64,000 nucleotides of DNA from Vibrio sp. BS-M-Sm-2 (GTDB lineage: Bacteria > Pseudomonadota > Gammaproteobacteria > Enterobacterales > Vibrionaceae): positions 1,798,001 to 1,862,000 of the forward strand of contig NZ_CP167894.1 in the NCBI RefSeq assembly GCF_041504345.1, given 5' to 3'. This document shows positions 43,695 through 58,015 of this stretch, piece by piece. Position 1 is the first letter of the stretch; each line of letters begins with the position of its first letter. The position numbers and the translations under genes are program-made. The notes beneath the pieces are model-generated. The model was not told the origin of the DNA and did no database searches. It was given only the letters and a program-made list of their open reading frames with translations.

Positions 43695-44276
43695 ATGACA
43701 ACTCATGCACCTCAGGATAAACGCCAACAAATACTTTCTGCCGCTGAAAAGCTCATTGCCGAGGTCGGCTTTCAAGGCCTTTCAATGCAAAAATTAGCCA
43801 AAGAGGCGGGGGTTGCTGCAGGCACTATCTACCGCTACTTCGATGATAAAGACCACTTGATAGATGATGTTCGAGTGCTCGTGACTCAAAGAGTAGCTGA
43901 TGCTGTTCAAGAAGGGGTTAATGATTCGGATCCAATAAAGCAACGCTATAGAACCATGTGGCTCAACATATGGAACTTAGCAGGAACGAACTTAGCGGCG
44001 ATCAAAAATCGGGTTCAGTATGACTCACTACCCATAACAAATAGCCTAAACTTCAGGGAACTAGAACGTAAAATGTTTGCCCAAGTTGAGCTGCTATTTA
44101 ATGAGGGTAAAGAGCAAGGATTGTTTAAACCACTTGATAATGAAGTACTAAGTGGCTTGAGCTTAGCAGCTAGTGTATCTCTAGCGCGAAAGCATTCTTT
44201 AGGATTTTACCAACTCGACGAGGCTGCACTAGAAGCTGCAATTGAAGCCAGTTGGGACGCAATAATTAAACACTAG
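43695..44276 (+). CDS. vexR: TetR-family regulator of the VexAB efflux pump
   Basis: The start at 43695 gives 193 aa (MTTHAPQDKRQQILSAAEKL). An upstream in-frame ATG would lie inside the operator. The helix-turn-helix is LSMQKLAKEAGVAAGTIYRYFDDKDHLI (about 30-57, shown in part), the TetR signature. The C-terminal ligand domain is less conserved. The order TetR-membrane fusion-RND next to ilvC is that of vexRAB in Vibrio cholerae. It lies 18 bp ahead of vexA, so one operon. It probably senses bile salts or other pump substrates. Confidence 0.85.
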   Translation: MTTHAPQDKRQQILSAAEKLIAEVGFQGLSMQKLAKEAGVAAGTIYRYFDDKDHLIDDVRVLVTQRVADAVQEGVNDSDPIKQRYRTMWLNIWNLAGTNLAAIKNRVQYDSLPITNSLNFRELERKMFAQVELLFNEGKEQGLFKPLDNEVLSGLSLAASVSLARKHSLGFYQLDEAALEAAIEASWDAIIKH

Positions 44277-44294
44277 ATCGGAGTTTTGACCATA

Positions 44295-45401
44295 ATGAAA
44301 AAGTGGACTTTCTTCATGTTACTCATCGCTGTACTACTTTTCGGCAGCGTTATTGGGTTCAACATGTTCAAACAACAAAAAATTGCTGAGTATATGGCCA
44401 ACCGCCCTGAACCAGAGTTTCCAGTAACAGTGACTGAAGTTCAGCCGATCGACTGGGTTCCAGTGATTGAAGCTATCGGCTTCATCGAACCTAACCAAGG
44501 TGTGACACTAGCTAATGAAACTAGCGGTGTTATTGACCAAATCTCTTTTGGTTCAGGAACTGACGTTAAAAATGACCAACTTCTTGTTCGTCTTGATTCT
44601 GGCGTAGAAAAAGCCAACTTAAAGAGTTCTGAAGCTCGCCTGCCTGCGGCAAAAGCAAAATACAAACGCTACCAAGGCCTGTTTAAGAAAGGCTCTATTT
44701 CAAAAGAAGCATACGATGAAGCAGAGGCAAACTACTACTCTCTATCTGCTGACATTGAAAGCTTAAAAGCATCGATCGAGCGCCGTGAAATTCGTGCACC
44801 ATTCGACGGTACTGTTGGTATTCGTAACGTATACCTAGGTCAATACCTGCAATCGGGTACAGATATCGTTCGTTTAGAAGATACCAGTGTAATGCGCCTT
44901 CGCTTCACGGTTTCTCAAACCGACATCTCTCGTATCAATGTAGGCCAAGCTGTCGACATCTTTGTTGATGCTTACCCAGAAACACCGTTTGAAGGCTCCA
45001 TTAGTGCAATTGAACCCGCTGTTAGCATCCAAAGTGGTCTTATCCAAGTTCAAGCAGATATTCCAAACAATGATGGCAAACTTCGTAGCGGCATGTTCGC
45101 TCGCGCTAACATCATTCTGCCTAAACTAGAGAATCAAGTAACTCTGCCTCAAACAGCGATTACTTTCACTCTATACGGTGACAATGTTTACATCCTGACT
45201 GAAGAAGACGGCGTTCAGCGTGTTGCTCAACACGTCGTGAAAGTTGGTGAACGCACAGCAGATATCGCGCACATCCTTGAAGGCGTTAAAGCTGGCGATA
45301 CGGTTGTAACTTCTGGCCAAGTACGTCTAAGTAACGGCGCCAAAGTTAAGGTTGTTGAAAGTGATGCAATCACTCCACCATCTGAAACACCTAAGCTGTA
45401 A
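44295..45401 (+). CDS. vexA: RND efflux membrane-fusion protein VexA
   Basis: ATG at 44295 gives 368 aa; a TTG three codons earlier is too close to the ribosome site. An N-terminal membrane anchor (FFMLLIAVLLFGSVIGFNMF, without a lipobox Cys) leads into the periplasmic adaptor: lipoyl half (VIEAIGFIEPNQGVTLANE), short alpha-hairpin (KSSEARLPAAKAKYKRYQGL) and beta-barrel (IEPAVSIQSGLIQVQAD). It bridges VexB and an outer-membrane channel, which must be encoded elsewhere (TolC), as none follows. It is 11 bp ahead of vexB. Confidence 0.9.
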   Translation: MKKWTFFMLLIAVLLFGSVIGFNMFKQQKIAEYMANRPEPEFPVTVTEVQPIDWVPVIEAIGFIEPNQGVTLANETSGVIDQISFGSGTDVKNDQLLVRLDSGVEKANLKSSEARLPAAKAKYKRYQGLFKKGSISKEAYDEAEANYYSLSADIESLKASIERREIRAPFDGTVGIRNVYLGQYLQSGTDIVRLEDTSVMRLRFTVSQTDISRINVGQAVDIFVDAYPETPFEGSISAIEPAVSIQSGLIQVQADIPNNDGKLRSGMFARANIILPKLENQVTLPQTAITFTLYGDNVYILTEEDGVQRVAQHVVKVGERTADIAHILEGVKAGDTVVTSGQVRLSNGAKVKVVESDAITPPSETPKL

Positions 45402-45412
45402 CTGGAGGCACA

Positions 45413-48400
45413 ATGCGCTTTACTGATGTTTTTATTAAACGTCCAGTTCTAGCGGTATCCATCAGCTTTTTGATTGCGCTGCTTGGCTTACAAGCAATTT
45501 TCAAAATGCAGGTGCGTGAATACCCTGAAATGACGAATACCGTAGTAACCGTAACCACGAGTTACTACGGTGCAAGTGCCGATCTTATCCAAGGCTTTAT
45601 CACCCAACCCCTCGAACAGGCTGTGGCGCAAGCGGATAACATCGACTATATGACTTCCTCTTCTGTACTCGGTAGCTCGACGATTACGGTGAACATGAAG
45701 TTGAACACCGACCCGAATGCAGCGCTGTCTGACATACTGGCCAAGACAAACTCGGTGCGTTCTCAGCTTCCAAAAGAAGCGGAAGATCCAACCGTAACCA
45801 TGTCGACTGGTTCAACAACAGCTGTACTCTACATTGGTTTTACTAGTGATGAGTTGGTGTCGAGCCAAATTACCGATTATCTAGAGCGTGTAATTAACCC
45901 GCAGCTATTTACGGTAAATGGTGTATCGAAAGTTGACCTATACGGTGGCATGAAATACGCACTACGCGTATGGCTAGACCCGTCAAAAATGGCTGCAGTT
46001 AACCTAACTGCTAGTGATGTAATGACGGTATTGAATGCCAACAACTACCAATCGGCTACAGGTCAAGCAACCGGCGAGTTTGTTCTTTATAACGGCAGTG
46101 CCGACACGCAAGTATCGAACACTGAAGAATTAGAGAACTTAGTCGTTAGAAGTGGTGAAGGTGAGATTATTCGTCTGTCTGACATCGCTAAGGTTTCTCT
46201 AGAGAAAAGCCACGACGTTTACCGTGCAAGTGCAAACGGTCAGGAAGCGGTTGTTGCTGCGATCAATGCGGCACCAAGTGCCAACCCAATCAACATCGCT
46301 GCAGATGTACTTGAGCTTCTTCCTCAACTAGAGAAGAACCTACCAAGCAACATCTCTATGAACGTAATGTACGATTCAACTATTGCTATTAACGAGTCAA
46401 TTCAAGAGGTTATCAAGACAATCCTTGAAGCTGCATTAATCGTATTGATCGTAATCACCTTGTTCTTAGGTTCATTCCGAGCGGTACTGATTCCTATCGT
46501 TACTATCCCACTGTCTTTGATTGGTGTGGCAATGGTAATGCAGGCAATGGGTTTCTCTTGGAACCTGATGACACTCCTGGCAATGGTACTCGCCATCGGC
46601 TTAGTGGTAGATGATGCGATCGTAGTACTTGAGAACGTCGACCGGCACATCAAGCTCGGGGAGTCCCCTTTCCGTGCGGCAATTATCGGTACCCGTGAAA
46701 TTGCGGTCCCTGTTATCGCAATGACACTAACGCTAGGTGCGGTATATGCTCCAATCGCAATGATGGGTGGTATCACAGGCTCGCTATTTAAAGAGTTTGC
46801 GTTAACCCTAGCAGGTTCGGTTTTCGTGTCAGGTATTGTGGCACTTACGCTATCGCCAATGATGTGTTCAAAAATGCTGAAAGCTCACGCTGAGCCAAGC
46901 AAGTTTGAACAGAAAGTTCATGGTGTACTGGATGGTATGACTAACCGTTACGAGCGTATGCTTGGCGCGGTAATGCAGCATCGTCCAGTATTCATTGGCT
47001 TTGCTATCATCGTATTTGCAAGTTTGCCGATGTTATTCAAGTTCATCCCTAGTGAATTAGCACCTTCAGAAGATAAGGGTGTAATCATGCTAATGGGTAC
47101 GGCACCTTCGAATGCGAACTTAGACTTCATGCAAAATACCATGAACGACGTAAACACAATTCTGTCTGACCAGCCAGAAGTAGCGTACGCGCAGGTGTTT
47201 ACTGGTGTTCCTAATGCAAACCAAGCGTTTGGTATTGCATCTATGGTTCCATGGAGTGAGCGTGAAGCAAGCCAATCAGAAGTAGCAAACCGCGTTGGTG
47301 GTTTGGTGAAAGATGTTCCTGGAATGGCGGTAACAGCGTTCCAAATGCCAGAACTACCAGGTGCAGGTTCAGGCCTTCCAATTCAGTTTGTCATTACAAC
47401 GCCAAACAGTTTTGAAAGCTTGTTCCAAATCACCACTGATATTCTGGCTGATGTATCTTCAAACCCACTGTTTGTATATTCAGATCTCGACCTGAACTAC
47501 GACTCAGCAACCATGAAGATCAACATCGACAAGGATAAAGCAGGCGCATACGGTGTGACCATGCAAGATATCGGTATCACGCTAGGTACCATGATGTCAG
47601 ATGGCTACGTCAACCGTATTGACTTGAATGGACGTTCTTACGAGGTAATTCCTCAGGTTGAACGTAAATTCCGTTTGAACCCAGAGTCGATGAACAACTA
47701 CTACGTTCGAGCAGCTGATGGTAACGCCGTTCCACTAGGCAGTTTAATTACGATTGATGTTGTGGCAGAACCTCGTTCTCTTCCTCACTTCAACCAATTG
47801 AACTCAGCGACGATTGGTGCGGTACCTGCACCAGGTGCGGCAATGGGTGATGCAATTGCTTGGTTTGAAGATACAGCAGCAAATAAACTACCAAGTGGCT
47901 ACAACCACGATTACATGGGTGAAGCGCGCCAATACGTAACTGAAGGTAGCGCACTTTACGCGACCTTTGGTCTAGCACTGGCTATCATCTTCTTGGTACT
48001 TGCGATTCAATTCGAATCTCTTAAGGATCCATTGGTTATCATGGTATCTGTACCACTGGCGATCTGTGGTGCTCTAATAGCTCTAGCTTGGGGTGCGGCA
48101 ACGATGAACATCTACTCGCAGGTAGGTTTGATCACCTTGGTTGGTCTGATTACCAAACACGGTATCTTGATCTGTGAAGTTGCAAAAGAAGAGCAGCTAC
48201 ATCATCACAAGACTCGTATCGAAGCGGTAATGGAAGCTGCGAAGGTTCGTCTTCGTCCAATCCTGATGACAACGGCGGCGATGATCGCAGGTCTAATCCC
48301 ACTGATGTACGCAAGTGGTGCGGGTGCGGCTCAGCGCTTTAGTATTGGTATCGTAATCGTTGCTGGTTTAGCGATTGGTACTCTCTTCACGCTATTTGTA

Positions 48401-48535
48401 CTGCCCGTGATTTACAGCTACCTGGCTGAAAAACACAAACCTCTACCTGTATTTGTTGAAGACAAAGACCTAGAAAAGCTAGCTCGTGTCGATGAAGCAA
48501 AAGCGGCACACAGAGAATTAGCTGATAATAAGTAA
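45413..48535 (+). CDS. vexB: RND multidrug efflux pump VexB
   Basis: This 1040-aa inner-membrane proton/drug antiporter has twelve helices and two large periplasmic loops. It starts MRFTDVFIKRPVLAVSISFL, an HAE1/HME-like RND start. Proton-relay acids lie in the helix 4 block MVLAIGLVVDDAIVVLENVD. The second half has the repeat of the fold (VGLITLVGLITKHGILICEV). It exports bile salts, detergents and antibiotics in V. cholerae. It is last in the operon and followed by a UUCG-loop terminator. Confidence 0.92.
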   Translation: MRFTDVFIKRPVLAVSISFLIALLGLQAIFKMQVREYPEMTNTVVTVTTSYYGASADLIQGFITQPLEQAVAQADNIDYMTSSSVLGSSTITVNMKLNTDPNAALSDILAKTNSVRSQLPKEAEDPTVTMSTGSTTAVLYIGFTSDELVSSQITDYLERVINPQLFTVNGVSKVDLYGGMKYALRVWLDPSKMAAVNLTASDVMTVLNANNYQSATGQATGEFVLYNGSADTQVSNTEELENLVVRSGEGEIIRLSDIAKVSLEKSHDVYRASANGQEAVVAAINAAPSANPINIAADVLELLPQLEKNLPSNISMNVMYDSTIAINESIQEVIKTILEAALIVLIVITLFLGSFRAVLIPIVTIPLSLIGVAMVMQAMGFSWNLMTLLAMVLAIGLVVDDAIVVLENVDRHIKLGESPFRAAIIGTREIAVPVIAMTLTLGAVYAPIAMMGGITGSLFKEFALTLAGSVFVSGIVALTLSPMMCSKMLKAHAEPSKFEQKVHGVLDGMTNRYERMLGAVMQHRPVFIGFAIIVFASLPMLFKFIPSELAPSEDKGVIMLMGTAPSNANLDFMQNTMNDVNTILSDQPEVAYAQVFTGVPNANQAFGIASMVPWSEREASQSEVANRVGGLVKDVPGMAVTAFQMPELPGAGSGLPIQFVITTPNSFESLFQITTDILADVSSNPLFVYSDLDLNYDSATMKINIDKDKAGAYGVTMQDIGITLGTMMSDGYVNRIDLNGRSYEVIPQVERKFRLNPESMNNYYVRAADGNAVPLGSLITIDVVAEPRSLPHFNQLNSATIGAVPAPGAAMGDAIAWFEDTAANKLPSGYNHDYMGEARQYVTEGSALYATFGLALAIIFLVLAIQFESLKDPLVIMVSVPLAICGALIALAWGAATMNIYSQVGLITLVGLITKHGILICEVAKEEQLHHHKTRIEAVMEAAKVRLRPILMTTAAMIAGLIPLMYASGAGAAQRFSIGIVIVAGLAIGTLFTLFVLPVIYSYLAEKHKPLPVFVEDKDLEKLARVDEAKAAHRELADNK

Positions 48536-48557
48536 TCGCTAAGTCGTATTAACAATA

Positions 48558-48585
48558 AAAAGGCTACTTCGGTGGCCTTTTTTTA
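48558..48585 (+). terminator. Terminator of vexRAB
   Basis: The stem aaaaggctac / gtggcctttt with a UUCG tetraloop (one G-T pair) is followed by T-run. It lies 22 bp after the vexB stop. Confidence 0.85.
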
Positions 48586-48654
48586 TACGCCATAGGCGAC
48601 ATCTCAAGTGTGATTAAATAGAATAGTAGTAAATATTCAGGAGTTTTAATTGAT

Positions 48655-48906
48655 ATGTTTGATCCAAAAAAATTAGAGCAGATTGCTAAGCAGATCCACG
48701 ATTCTATGCCTCAACCAGTAAAAGAGCTTGGTTCAGACGTAGACCAAAAAGTTCGCCAGGTTATCCAAGGCCAGCTAAACAAGCTAGACGTTGTGAGCCG
48801 TGAAGAGTTTGATGTTCAAACACAAGTACTGCTTCGCACTCGCCAAAAGCTAACTGAAATGGAACAGAAGCTAGCAGATCTAGAAGCTAAGTTTGCTGAC
48901 AAGTAA
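48655..48906 (+). CDS. ubiK: Ubiquinone biosynthesis accessory factor UbiK
   Basis: This 83-aa product starts [20 protein letters not shown], the BMFP-domain family start, and continues as a coiled coil ending [18 protein letters not shown]. UbiK (formerly YqiC) forms a complex with UbiJ and helps the aerobic ubiquinone hydroxylases. Ribosome site aggag is seven bases before the ATG. It is a single gene with its own promoter region and terminator. Confidence 0.92.
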   Translation: MFDPKKLEQIAKQIHDSMPQPVKELGSDVDQKVRQVIQGQLNKLDVVSREEFDVQTQVLLRTRQKLTEMEQKLADLEAKFADK

Positions 48907-48926
48907 GTTATCAGCGAAAAACATAG

Positions 48927-48959
48927 AAGGGTTGACGTGAAAACGTCAGCCCTTTTTTA
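48927..48959 (+). terminator. Terminator of ubiK
   Basis: A 12-bp stem aagggttgacgt / acgtcagccctt (one G-T pair) with a GAAA loop is followed by T6. Confidence 0.87.
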
Positions 48960-49083
48960 TGCGAGCGAGAATAATAAGGAGAGATTCCCGGCCACGTTTC
49001 TTCGCCACTTTCAGGAATGACTTAGTTTAAAAGCTATCGTCCTCTGGTACGCAAAACATTCTCGACTTCCACCTCTGAAAAAC

Positions 49084-49117
49084 AAAAAAGGCTTGGTCAA
49101 CGGCGACCAAGCCTTTT
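49084..49117 (-). terminator. Terminator of ilvC
   Basis: A 13-bp stem aaaaggcttggtc / gaccaagcctttt has a 6-nt loop. On the minus strand T6 follows. It lies about 100 bp after the ilvC stop. Confidence 0.8.
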
Positions 49118-49219
49118 CATTAGATGTTGTGTTGCTTATTCATAACTCCAACCTGTAAGGAGTTATTGATACTGCTTTGCTTTTTCTACAAATTCGCAAT
49201 ATCTAATCTAAGCGACGAA

Positions 49220-50704
49220 TTAACCGCCTACAGCGATACGTTTCATGTCGCTCATGTAGCTACGTAGCTCTTCACCAATGTACTCTACAGGGTGGTTACG
49301 GATAGCTTCGTTAACTTCGATTAGTTTAGCGTTATCTACTTGGTTAGATGTTTCACCTAGACCACGACCGATTACGTCAGTTGCAACTGAAGGCATGAAC
49401 TTCTCACGTAATAGCGGTGTTGCTACGTTAGCGAATAGGTAGTTACCGTACTCAGCTGTATCAGAGATTACTACGTTCATTTCGTACAGACGCTTACGAG
49501 CAACTGTGTTTGCGATTAGTGGAAGCTCATGTAGAGATTCGTAGTAAGCAGACTCATCGATGATACCTGATGCAGTCATAGCTTCGAATGCTAGCTCAAC
49601 ACCGGCACGAACCATAGCAACCATAAGAATACCGTTATCGAAGTACTCTTGCTCTGAGATTTCTACGTCAGAAGCTGGGTAGTTTTCGAATGCAGTTTCG
49701 CCTGTTTCTTCACGCCAGCCTAGTAGGTTCACATCATCGTTCGCCCAGTCAGCCATCATAGTGCTAGAGAAATGACCAGAAATGATGTCATCCATATGCT
49801 TGTTGTAAAGCGGACGCATTAGGTCTTTAAGCTCTTCCGAAAGCTCAAACGCTTTAACTTTAGCTGGGTTAGATAGACGATCCATCATGTGAGTTACGCC
49901 ACCGAACTTAAGTGCTTCAGTGATTGTTTCCCAACCGTATTGTAGAAGCTTGCCTGCGTAACCTGGTTCAATGCCGTCAGCAATCATCTTCTCGTAAGAT
50001 ACGATAGAACCTGCTTGTAGCATGCCACAAAGGATAGTTTGCTCGCCCATAAGGTCAGATTTAACTTCCGCTACGAAAGAAGACTCTAGGCAACCTGCAC
50101 GGTGACCACCGGTACCAGCAGCCCAAGCTTTAGCGATATCCCAGCCTTCGCCTTTAGGGTCATTTTCTGGGTGAACAGCGATCAGTGTTGGTACACCGAA
50201 ACCACGCTTGTACTCTTCGCGAACTTCAGAACCAGGACACTTAGGTGCAACCATTACTACCGTAAGGTCAGAACGTAATTGCATGCCTTCTTCAACAACG
50301 TTAAAGCCGTGAGAGTAACCAAGTGCAGCGCCTTCTTTCATTAGAGGCATTACAGTTTCAACAACGTTTGTGTGTTGCTTGTCTGGAGTCAGGTTGATTA
50401 CTAGGTCTGCTTGAGGGATTAGTGTTTCGTAGCTACCCACAACAAAGCCGTTCTCATCAGCATTTTTGAATGATTGACGCTTCTCGTCAATTGCCGCTTG
50501 GCGTAGGGCGTAAGATACGTCTAGACCAGAATCACGCATGTTTAGACCTTGGTTTAGGCCTTGAGCACCACAACCAACAATTACGATTTTCTTACCTTCA
50601 AGATATTCAGCTTCTGTCGCAAATTCTTCACGATCCATAAAGCGGCAACGACCTAATTGGTCTAGTTGTTCACGAAGGTTTAATGTATTGAAATAGTTAG
50701 CCAT
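49220..50704 (-). CDS. ilvC: Ketol-acid reductoisomerase, class II
   Basis: This 494-aa enzyme starts [20 protein letters not shown]. The NADPH motif is [20 protein letters not shown] (about 35-54). Acidic Mg2+ ligands lie in [15 protein letters not shown] (about 216-230). The length is that of the long, class II form typical of enterobacteria and Vibrio. IlvC makes dihydroxy acids in valine, leucine and isoleucine synthesis. It is divergent from ilvY, its LysR-type activator, with an inverted repeat between them. Confidence 0.96.
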   Translation of the reverse strand: MANYFNTLNLREQLDQLGRCRFMDREEFATEAEYLEGKKIVIVGCGAQGLNQGLNMRDSGLDVSYALRQAAIDEKRQSFKNADENGFVVGSYETLIPQADLVINLTPDKQHTNVVETVMPLMKEGAALGYSHGFNVVEEGMQLRSDLTVVMVAPKCPGSEVREEYKRGFGVPTLIAVHPENDPKGEGWDIAKAWAAGTGGHRAGCLESSFVAEVKSDLMGEQTILCGMLQAGSIVSYEKMIADGIEPGYAGKLLQYGWETITEALKFGGVTHMMDRLSNPAKVKAFELSEELKDLMRPLYNKHMDDIISGHFSSTMMADWANDDVNLLGWREETGETAFENYPASDVEISEQEYFDNGILMVAMVRAGVELAFEAMTASGIIDESAYYESLHELPLIANTVARKRLYEMNVVISDTAEYGNYLFANVATPLLREKFMPSVATDVIGRGLGETSNQVDNAKLIEVNEAIRNHPVEYIGEELRSYMSDMKRIAVGG

Positions 50705-50815
50705 TCTAGGGCACTCCTTTAAAAATAAGTCCGTAAGGTCGATATTTCTCTATCGAATGACTTCATACTAAAACAGACACTCCGTTGCTGAAAGTGATAT
50801 ATTCACAATTAGTTA

Positions 50816-50830
50816 TTGCAATAAATGCAA
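50816..50830. promoter_or_regulatory. IlvY operator candidate between ilvC and ilvY
   Basis: The inverted repeat ttgca-N5-tgcaa lies in the divergent promoter region, as IlvY sites do in E. coli. LysR-type activators bind such sites. Confidence 0.6.
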
Positions 50831-50850
50831 CATGGAAACGATCGCAGAAC

Positions 50851-51741
50851 ATGAACATAAAATCTCTACAATTATTTATACATTTATGTGACAGCAAGAG
50901 TTTCAGTAAAACCGCTGCTGCTATGCATGTCAGCCCTTCAGCGCTGAGCCGTCAGATACAAAAGCTTGAAGAGGAAACGGGACAAGAGCTGCTTATCAGA
51001 GACAACCGCAGTGTTGATCTGACCCCAGCAGGTAAACATCTATTACCTGTGGCATTGAACATCGTTGGCGAATGGCAACAATATAACCTTCATCTGAAGG
51101 GCGGAGAACAAGAGCTTAAAGGTGAAATACGTATATTTTGTTCTGTGACAGCTAGCTACAGTCACCTACCTGAACTCATAACCGAATTTAGGGCTATTCA
51201 TCCGTATATTGAATTTAAGCTCTCTACTGGCGATCCGGCTCAATCCATCGACAAGATCTTAAATGATGAGGCGGATATCGCGATCTCTGCAAAGCCAGAC
51301 ATCCTTCCTTCAAGGCTAGAATTCGAGACCATCAGCGATATACCACTTTCCGTTATCATCCCATCAGGAGTGAGTAGCTTTAGCCAACAACTACAATCTG
51401 ATAAACCAAACTGGAATGAAGTACCTTTTATCATCCCAGAAGCAGGAACGGCCCGAGAGCGTGCAAACGCATGGTTCAAAAAGATGAAGATAAAACCCAA
51501 TATTTACGCTCAGGTTTCAGGGCATGAGGCAATCGTGAGCATGGTTGCCCTTGGTTGTGGGGTTGGTATCGCGCCAGATGTGGTCATTAACAACAGTCCA
51601 GTAAGAGATAAAGTAGACCGTTTAAAGATAGAACCCATCAAACCGTTTGAATTGGGTGTATGTTGTAAGCGAGCACAATTAGATAACCCTCTAATTCGAG
51701 CGTTCTGGCAAGTTGCAGAAGGGAAATATTTAACAGACTAA
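50851..51741 (+). CDS. ilvY: LysR-type activator IlvY
   Basis: ATG at 50851 gives 296 aa beginning MNIKSLQLFIHLCDSKSFSK, with the HTH TAAAMHVSPSALSRQIQKLE (about 21-40). The effector domain begins near residue 90. The upstream frame lies within the operator and has no ribosome site. IlvY activates ilvC on binding acetolactate or acetohydroxybutyrate. The divergent pair with ilvC is conserved. Confidence 0.93.
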   Translation: MNIKSLQLFIHLCDSKSFSKTAAAMHVSPSALSRQIQKLEEETGQELLIRDNRSVDLTPAGKHLLPVALNIVGEWQQYNLHLKGGEQELKGEIRIFCSVTASYSHLPELITEFRAIHPYIEFKLSTGDPAQSIDKILNDEADIAISAKPDILPSRLEFETISDIPLSVIIPSGVSSFSQQLQSDKPNWNEVPFIIPEAGTARERANAWFKKMKIKPNIYAQVSGHEAIVSMVALGCGVGIAPDVVINNSPVRDKVDRLKIEPIKPFELGVCCKRAQLDNPLIRAFWQVAEGKYLTD

Positions 51742-51760
51742 TAGTCGTTATTTTCAATAC

Positions 51761-51798
51761 AAAAGAGGGAAGAGCACGTCAGTGCTCTTCCCTCTTTT
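51761..51798. terminator. Bidirectional terminator after ilvY
   Basis: A perfect 17-bp stem aaaagagggaagagcac / gtgctcttccctctttt with a 4-nt loop has A and T ends on both strands. Confidence 0.87.
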
Positions 51799-51821
51799 CA
51801 TTTATGTATATCTCAGATAAG

Positions 51822-51852
51822 AAAAAAGCCCGCTGATTTCTCAGCGGGCTTT
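51822..51852 (-). terminator. Terminator of tRNA-Ser
   Basis: On the minus strand a 12-bp stem aaagcccgctga / tcagcgggcttt with a 4-nt loop is followed by T-run. It lies eight bases after the tRNA. Confidence 0.83.
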
Positions 51853-51859
51853 CTAATGG

Positions 51860-51950
51860 TGGTGGAGGGATAGGGATTTGAACCCTAGAACCGCTATTAA
51901 CGGTTGCCGGTTTTCAAGACCGGTGCTTTCGACCACTCAGCCATCCCTCC
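51860..51950 (-). tRNA. tRNA-Ser(UGA)
   Basis: A 91-nt tRNA with the long variable arm of the serine class, anticodon loop CTTGAAA and encoded CCA. It lies between ilvY and the 5S gene. Confidence 0.95.
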
Positions 51951-52055
51951 AACAAATTGTCATCAACAGATTAGTACACTGTAGATGTTGTTACATGTAT
52001 GTACAGGTAACGATACCTTTTTGTCTTCACTTTTAAAAAAGTGAAAATAAATTAA

Positions 52056-52174
52056 AGCCTGGCGATGTCCTACTCTCACATGGGGAAGCCCCACACTACC
52101 ATCGGCGCTATTGTGTTTCACTTCTGAGTTCGGCATGGAATCAGGTGGGTCCACAATGCTATGGTCGCCAAGCA
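52056..52174 (-). rRNA. rrf: 5S ribosomal RNA
   Basis: About 119 nt, starting tgcttggcgaccatagc on the minus strand and ending tcgccaggctt. The two ends pair. Last gene of the rRNA operon. Confidence 0.95.
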
Positions 52175-52285
52175 AATTTTAAAATTCGGAAAGCTGCTTC
52201 TCTATTTAATAGAGCTATAAAAGTTATTCTCTTCAAACTCATTCAAGGTCTGTCTTTGAGTCCACAAAACCCCTTGGGTGTTGTA

Positions 52286-55178
<2,893 letters not shown>

Positions 55179-55542
55179 ATACAACCCGAAAGGGTCTTAT
55201 GTATGGCAACTAACCAAGGTTTTTGGTTGTCATCAAGAAGGGTTAATTCTTGATAACTGTTTGCCGGACTCAATGTGATTCAAATAAGTTTGAATCGAAT
55301 ACAAGACACTTGAATGTGTTTGTTGTGTTTATCTAATGAAAGATAAACATTGAGAACTTTTAAATTTGATTGAATTACTCGTAAGTAATCAATCAGTCAG
55401 CTTTCCAAATTGTTAAAGAGCATGAGACTTTAAGAACCAGTGTTCTAAAATTCACATTTTCTAAAGACTCTCACAGTCGAAAAATCAAACCAGCGACATA
55501 AGAAGTGGTTTGGAGTTTTAACTTCCAAGAATATTTAGAGAA
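55179..55542 (-). other. Spacer between tRNA-Val and 23S, with boxA
   Basis: A match to the antitermination boxA, tgctctttaaca, is at 55411-55422 on the minus strand. Flanking sequences can pair with the region beyond 23S to make the RNase III stem. No gene is seen. Confidence 0.7.
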
Positions 55543-55618
55543 TGGTGGGCGATACCGGGCTCGAACCAGTGACCCCCTGCTTGTAAGGCAGGTGCTCTCC
55601 CAACTGAGCTAATCGCCC
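55543..55618 (-). tRNA. tRNA-Val(UAC)
   Basis: A 76-nt cloverleaf with anticodon loop CTTACAA and encoded CCA, in the 16S-23S spacer. Confidence 0.95.
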
Positions 55619-55651
55619 ACTAAAAGTTTTAATTCCTTCGTGGAGAAAGAA

Positions 55652-55727
55652 TGGTGGGTCGTGCAGGATTCGAACCTGCGACCAATTGATTAAAAGTCAA
55701 CTGCTCTACCAACTGAGCTAACGACCC
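55652..55727 (-). tRNA. tRNA-Lys(UUU)
   Basis: A 76-nt cloverleaf with anticodon loop CTTTTAA and encoded CCA, in the 16S-23S spacer. Confidence 0.95.
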
Positions 55728-55729
55728 AA

Positions 55730-55805
55730 TGGTATCCCGTAGGGGAGTCGAACCCCTGTTACCGCCGTGAAAGGGCGGTGTCCTAGGCCTCTAGACGAAC
55801 GGGAC
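55730..55805 (-). tRNA. tRNA-Glu(UUC)
   Basis: A 76-nt cloverleaf with anticodon loop CTTTCAC and encoded CCA, the first spacer tRNA after 16S. The Glu-Lys-Val set is one of the usual Vibrio spacer types. Confidence 0.95.
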
Positions 55806-55928
55806 ACTGCTAATTTATCTCCACTAAAAAAAGTAGAAACAAACTTTGAAGAACTTGGGAGTTCTTCATCTCTTTGCTTTTCTAAACCTAATCAATCTGT
55901 GTGGACACTTATCGTGAGTATCTTCGTA

Positions 55929-57483
<1,555 letters not shown>

Positions 57484-58015
57484 AAGATTTTGTGACTCAA
57501 CGAATACTGACTTCAAAACTAATATTCATGTAAACATGAACATGTAATTCTAAAGCTATTACCATTCCAACAGAATGGTAATGAATTGACTGTGCCAAAA
57601 TTAAGTAAACTTAACTTTGTATTGGTCACTCAGTTCATTGAAATCAATTTTAATTCCGAAGAATCTGTTTTATCTAACGATAAAACGTTTTGATATTCAT
57701 CAACGAGTGCCCACACAGATTGATAGGTTTAAATTGTTAAAGAGCTTTTCCTTTTTGAGCTTCGCTCAAATCGGACGGCCATTTTAGCGATTTAAGTTTT
57801 AGTGTCAACCACTATTTTCAAAACTTTTTTCAAGCGCTTAGCTTGGCTAATTTGACCTGCTGATTCGTTTTGGTTTCTTACGAAGCCTTCCCGTTTCAAC
57901 GAGGTCGCATTATAGAGATTTCGATCACACTGGCAAGCCCTTTTTGAAGTTTTTCTCGTTTTTTTATTCGTTCGATTAAAAAGAGCACAAAACGCCTCAA
58001 AAGTAGGCTTTTCTC
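57484..58015 (-). promoter_or_regulatory. rRNA operon leader with P1, P2 and boxA
   Basis: On the minus strand P1 is -35 TTGCCA (57931-57936), 16-bp spacer, -10 TATAAT (57909-57914). P2 is -35 TTGACA (57803-57808), 16-bp spacer, -10 TAAAAT (57781-57786). BoxA-like agctctttaaca is at 57735-57746. The GC-rich discriminators (gcgacc, ggccgtcc) fit stringent control. No gene is seen in this 530 bp. Confidence 0.85.

Larger units (their letters stand above)
48907..49219. other. Intergenic region between ubiK and ilvC
   Basis: It holds two facing terminators (48927-48959 and 49084-49117) and no credible ORF. Nothing else is recognised. Confidence 0.6.

Noticed and set aside
52020..52050. rRNA operon terminator just after 5S
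   Set aside because: A ttcactttt / aaaagtgaa hairpin is present but lacks a T-run after the stem, so I did not list it as a terminator.
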